Shown: positions 6,368 to 7,330 of the stretch, piece by piece
Position numbering within the stretch: the first letter of the stretch is position 1
Layout: each line of letters starts with the position of its first letter
Source: Acidimicrobiia bacterium
GTDB lineage: Bacteria; Actinomycetota; Acidimicrobiia; Spongiisociales; UBA5794
Reading direction: 5' to 3'
Length of the DNA: 7,330 nucleotides
Assembly (NCBI GenBank): GCA_013695075.1
Contig: JACDBE010000296.1
Coordinates: 1-7,330 of the forward strand
Made by a program: the position numbers and the translations under genes
The notes under the pieces: model-generated
What the model was told of the DNA's origin: nothing
The model's input: only the letters and a program-made list of their open reading frames with translations
The model's database searches: none

Positions 6368-7104
6368 GGGTCGGCTACCCGGGTGGCGTGATCCAAGCCG
6401 GGTGACAGACCGGCCCGGTACGACTCGGCGAGATCAACCGCCACCGTCTCCACACCGTCGATCCACTGCCGGTCCTGGGCAGCGATCCACGTCCTGATGT
6501 CGTTGGCGTCGTTGCCTTTCACCACATCGATCATCACCCGACGGTCCAGATCAACGAACCCGGTGACGTAGCGGGTGCGGTGGCGTCGGTTGGCGGCAAG
6601 GAACGACGTCTCGTCGAGGCCCAGCTTGGTGACCGCACCGACCCGGTTGGGGTCGTCGACCAGTGGGGCGCCGTGTTCGATGACGGCGTTCATCACCGTC
6701 CACCACTCCACCGACAGCTCCCGGGCCAGTTGCGCCACCGGGCGGGCGTTGGCGCCCACCTGCCGGCACACCTCCTGACCGCAGCGGCGGGTGAGCACCT
6801 GCCGCGGTGACACATGCTCACACACCTCGGTCCAGGTCCTTGCTGCACAATCGCTGTGGCGGCAACGCCACCGTCGCTTGATCCACACCAACCGGGTCGC
6901 ACGACCGAAACACGGCAGATCCCGGATCGCCACCGTCACCCGATCCTGCGCTTCGGCCCGGTGCCCACAGCCGTCACACACCACCTCATCAACGACGGTC
7001 TCCACCCGGATCACCACCTCCCCGACCACCTCGGTCACGTCCAAGATCCTGAACCCGTCCAAACCGAGCAGCGCCTCCGCCAGCCCGATACCGTGGTCTG
7101 CCAT
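6368..7104 (-). pseudogene. ISL3 transposase, N-terminal piece (residues 1-246)
   Basis: This is the upstream piece of the split transposase. The N-terminal zinc-binding region has C43 and C46 in VVCDGCGHRAE and C81 and C86 in RCRHSDCAARTW, as in ISL3-family proteins. A helix-turn-helix region follows (about 107-145: GQEVCRQVGANARPVAQLA and onward). The DDE domain's first two acids are D164 in KLGLDETSF and D224 in VAVDLAESYRAGLSP. The piece ends ...HATRVADP at the IS110 junction. ATG 7104 has GGGAGA six bases upstream on the minus strand (7111-7116). In place, translation continues out of frame with IS110 into 101 unrelated residues before a stop at 6061. Joining it to 4507-5077 gives 436 in-frame codons (435 residues plus stop). 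Confidence 0.92.
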
Positions 7105-7105
7105 C

Positions 7106-7158
7106 AGGGGTCTCCCATCCGTCGGGGTCGTTACAACCCGAAGGATGGCGAGGCCCCT
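7106..7158 (-). promoter_or_regulatory. Long hairpin over the ISL3 transposase ribosome binding site
   Basis: An imperfect inverted repeat of about 19 bp: AGGGG 7106-7110 with CCCCT 7154-7158, CTC 7112-7114 with GAG 7150-7152, CCATCC 7115-7120 with GGATGG 7143-7148, and TCGGG 7122-7126 with CCCGA 7137-7141. The ribosome binding site GGGAGA (minus strand, 7111-7116) is buried in it. In full-length mRNA reading in from outside, this could hide the site and limit transposase expression, as in other insertion sequences. Confidence 0.55.
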
Positions 7159-7199
7159 GGCCTCAGTGGTGGATCCTCAACCCCACGACGGCACCATCG

Positions 7200-7222
7200 C
7201 TCCCCACTTCAACGCGAAGCGA
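7200..7222 (-). repeat. Right terminal inverted repeat of the ISL3 element
   Basis: Partner of 4504-4526; read on the minus strand it gives a CGCGTT block, two mismatches and then AGTGGGGAG. It lies about 95 bases upstream of the transposase start, as expected for the end of the element. The outermost bases are uncertain. Confidence 0.7.
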
Positions 7223-7330
7223 TTCCCTAACGGTTGTCAACCCTGGCGCGGTCAACGGGGTGTGGGCGCGGCCGATTGCCCGAAAGTGCCCATATGGAAG
7301 GATATGGGTCGGCTGTGAGGGGTTCTGCGC
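7223..7330. other. Right flank without a recognisable gene; short inverted repeats
   Basis: About 108 bases beyond the ISL3 end. I see no supported gene. There is an odd palindrome GGTTG-T-CAACC at 7232-7242 and a 7-bp inverted repeat, CCCATAT at 7289-7295 and ATATGGG at 7302-7308, separated by GGAAGG. Either could be an operator or a small hairpin for a gene beyond the window. No frame here gives the missing methyltransferase C-terminus. Confidence 0.35.

Larger units (their letters stand above)
4504..7222 (-). mobile_element. ISL3-family insertion sequence, interrupted by an IS110-family element
   Basis: The element carries a minus-strand ISL3-type transposase gene in two pieces (6368-7104 and 4507-5077), bounded by imperfect terminal inverted repeats at about 4504-4526 and 7200-7222. 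Without the inserted 1290 bases the element would be about 1.43 kb, normal for ISL3. ISL3 elements usually make 8-bp target duplications; I tested several boundary registers and found none. The outer ends are therefore uncertain by a few bases, or a flank has been lost. The element is dead in its present form because its catalytic residues are on separate pieces. Confidence 0.85.

Noticed and set aside
4493..7233. 8-bp target duplication around the ISL3 element
   Set aside because: Several boundary registers were compared (for example 4496-4503 with 7223-7230, and 4493-4500 with 7226-7233); none match. A loose TAAGCGG/TAACGG similarity is not a true duplication.
7223..7330. Methyltransferase C-terminal remainder in the right flank
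   Set aside because: One frame gives a VNGVWARPIAR-like string that vaguely resembles the expected tail, but there is no alignment strong enough to support it.
1..7330. CRISPR arrays, tRNA or rRNA genes
   Set aside because: No regularly spaced direct repeats and no cloverleaf or rRNA-like sequence were seen on either strand.

Overview
This is a high-GC, densely coded window with GTG starts and stop/start overlaps, typical of an actinobacterium. An uncultured Acidimicrobiia-like lineage would fit, but nothing here fixes the taxon. It has two parts: an ordinary chromosomal segment (about 1-4500) and a nested pair of insertion sequences (about 4504-7222).

Chromosomal part. A molybdate uptake operon runs left to right: the 3' end of a gene for a DNA-binding protein with a C-terminal Mop/TOBE domain, then modA (lipoprotein receptor), modB (permease) and modC (ATPase with a C-terminal Mop domain). 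Each gene overlaps the next by four bases, so the genes are probably co-transcribed and translationally coupled. The first protein is a plausible molybdate-sensing regulator of the operon. Downstream lie a dienelactone-hydrolase-family gene with its own good ribosome binding site and a class I SAM-dependent methyltransferase gene. The methyltransferase coding sequence runs into the left end of an insertion sequence and appears to have lost its C-terminal end.

Mobile part. An ISL3-family element lies in minus orientation (about 4504-7222, with imperfect terminal inverted repeats). Its transposase gene is split by an IS110-family element in plus orientation (about 5078-6367, 1290 bp). Removing exactly those 1290 bases rejoins a 435-codon ISL3 transposase open reading frame, with the junction at the conserved ADP|FHVV site. 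The IS110 element has an intact 348-residue DEDD/Ser transposase, a 227-base leader before it and only 16 bases after it, which is the layout of the IS110 group that carries a bridge RNA in its left end.

Main discovery. The leader can be read as a complete bridge RNA. One proposed loop carries a 7-base match to the left target flank and a 7-base complement (one G-U pair) to the right flank. A second loop, closed by a stem of about 17 bp, carries an 8-base match to the element's right end and a 7-base complement (one G-T pair) to its left end. A perfect TTGACA at the right end would sit exactly 17 bases from GATGAT at the left end when the element circularises, which would drive this RNA and the transposase. 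Bridge RNAs are known in IS110 elements (IS621), so the mechanism is not new. This element, its guides and its apparent aim at a conserved site in another transposon family may be undescribed. All folds and pairings were done by eye.
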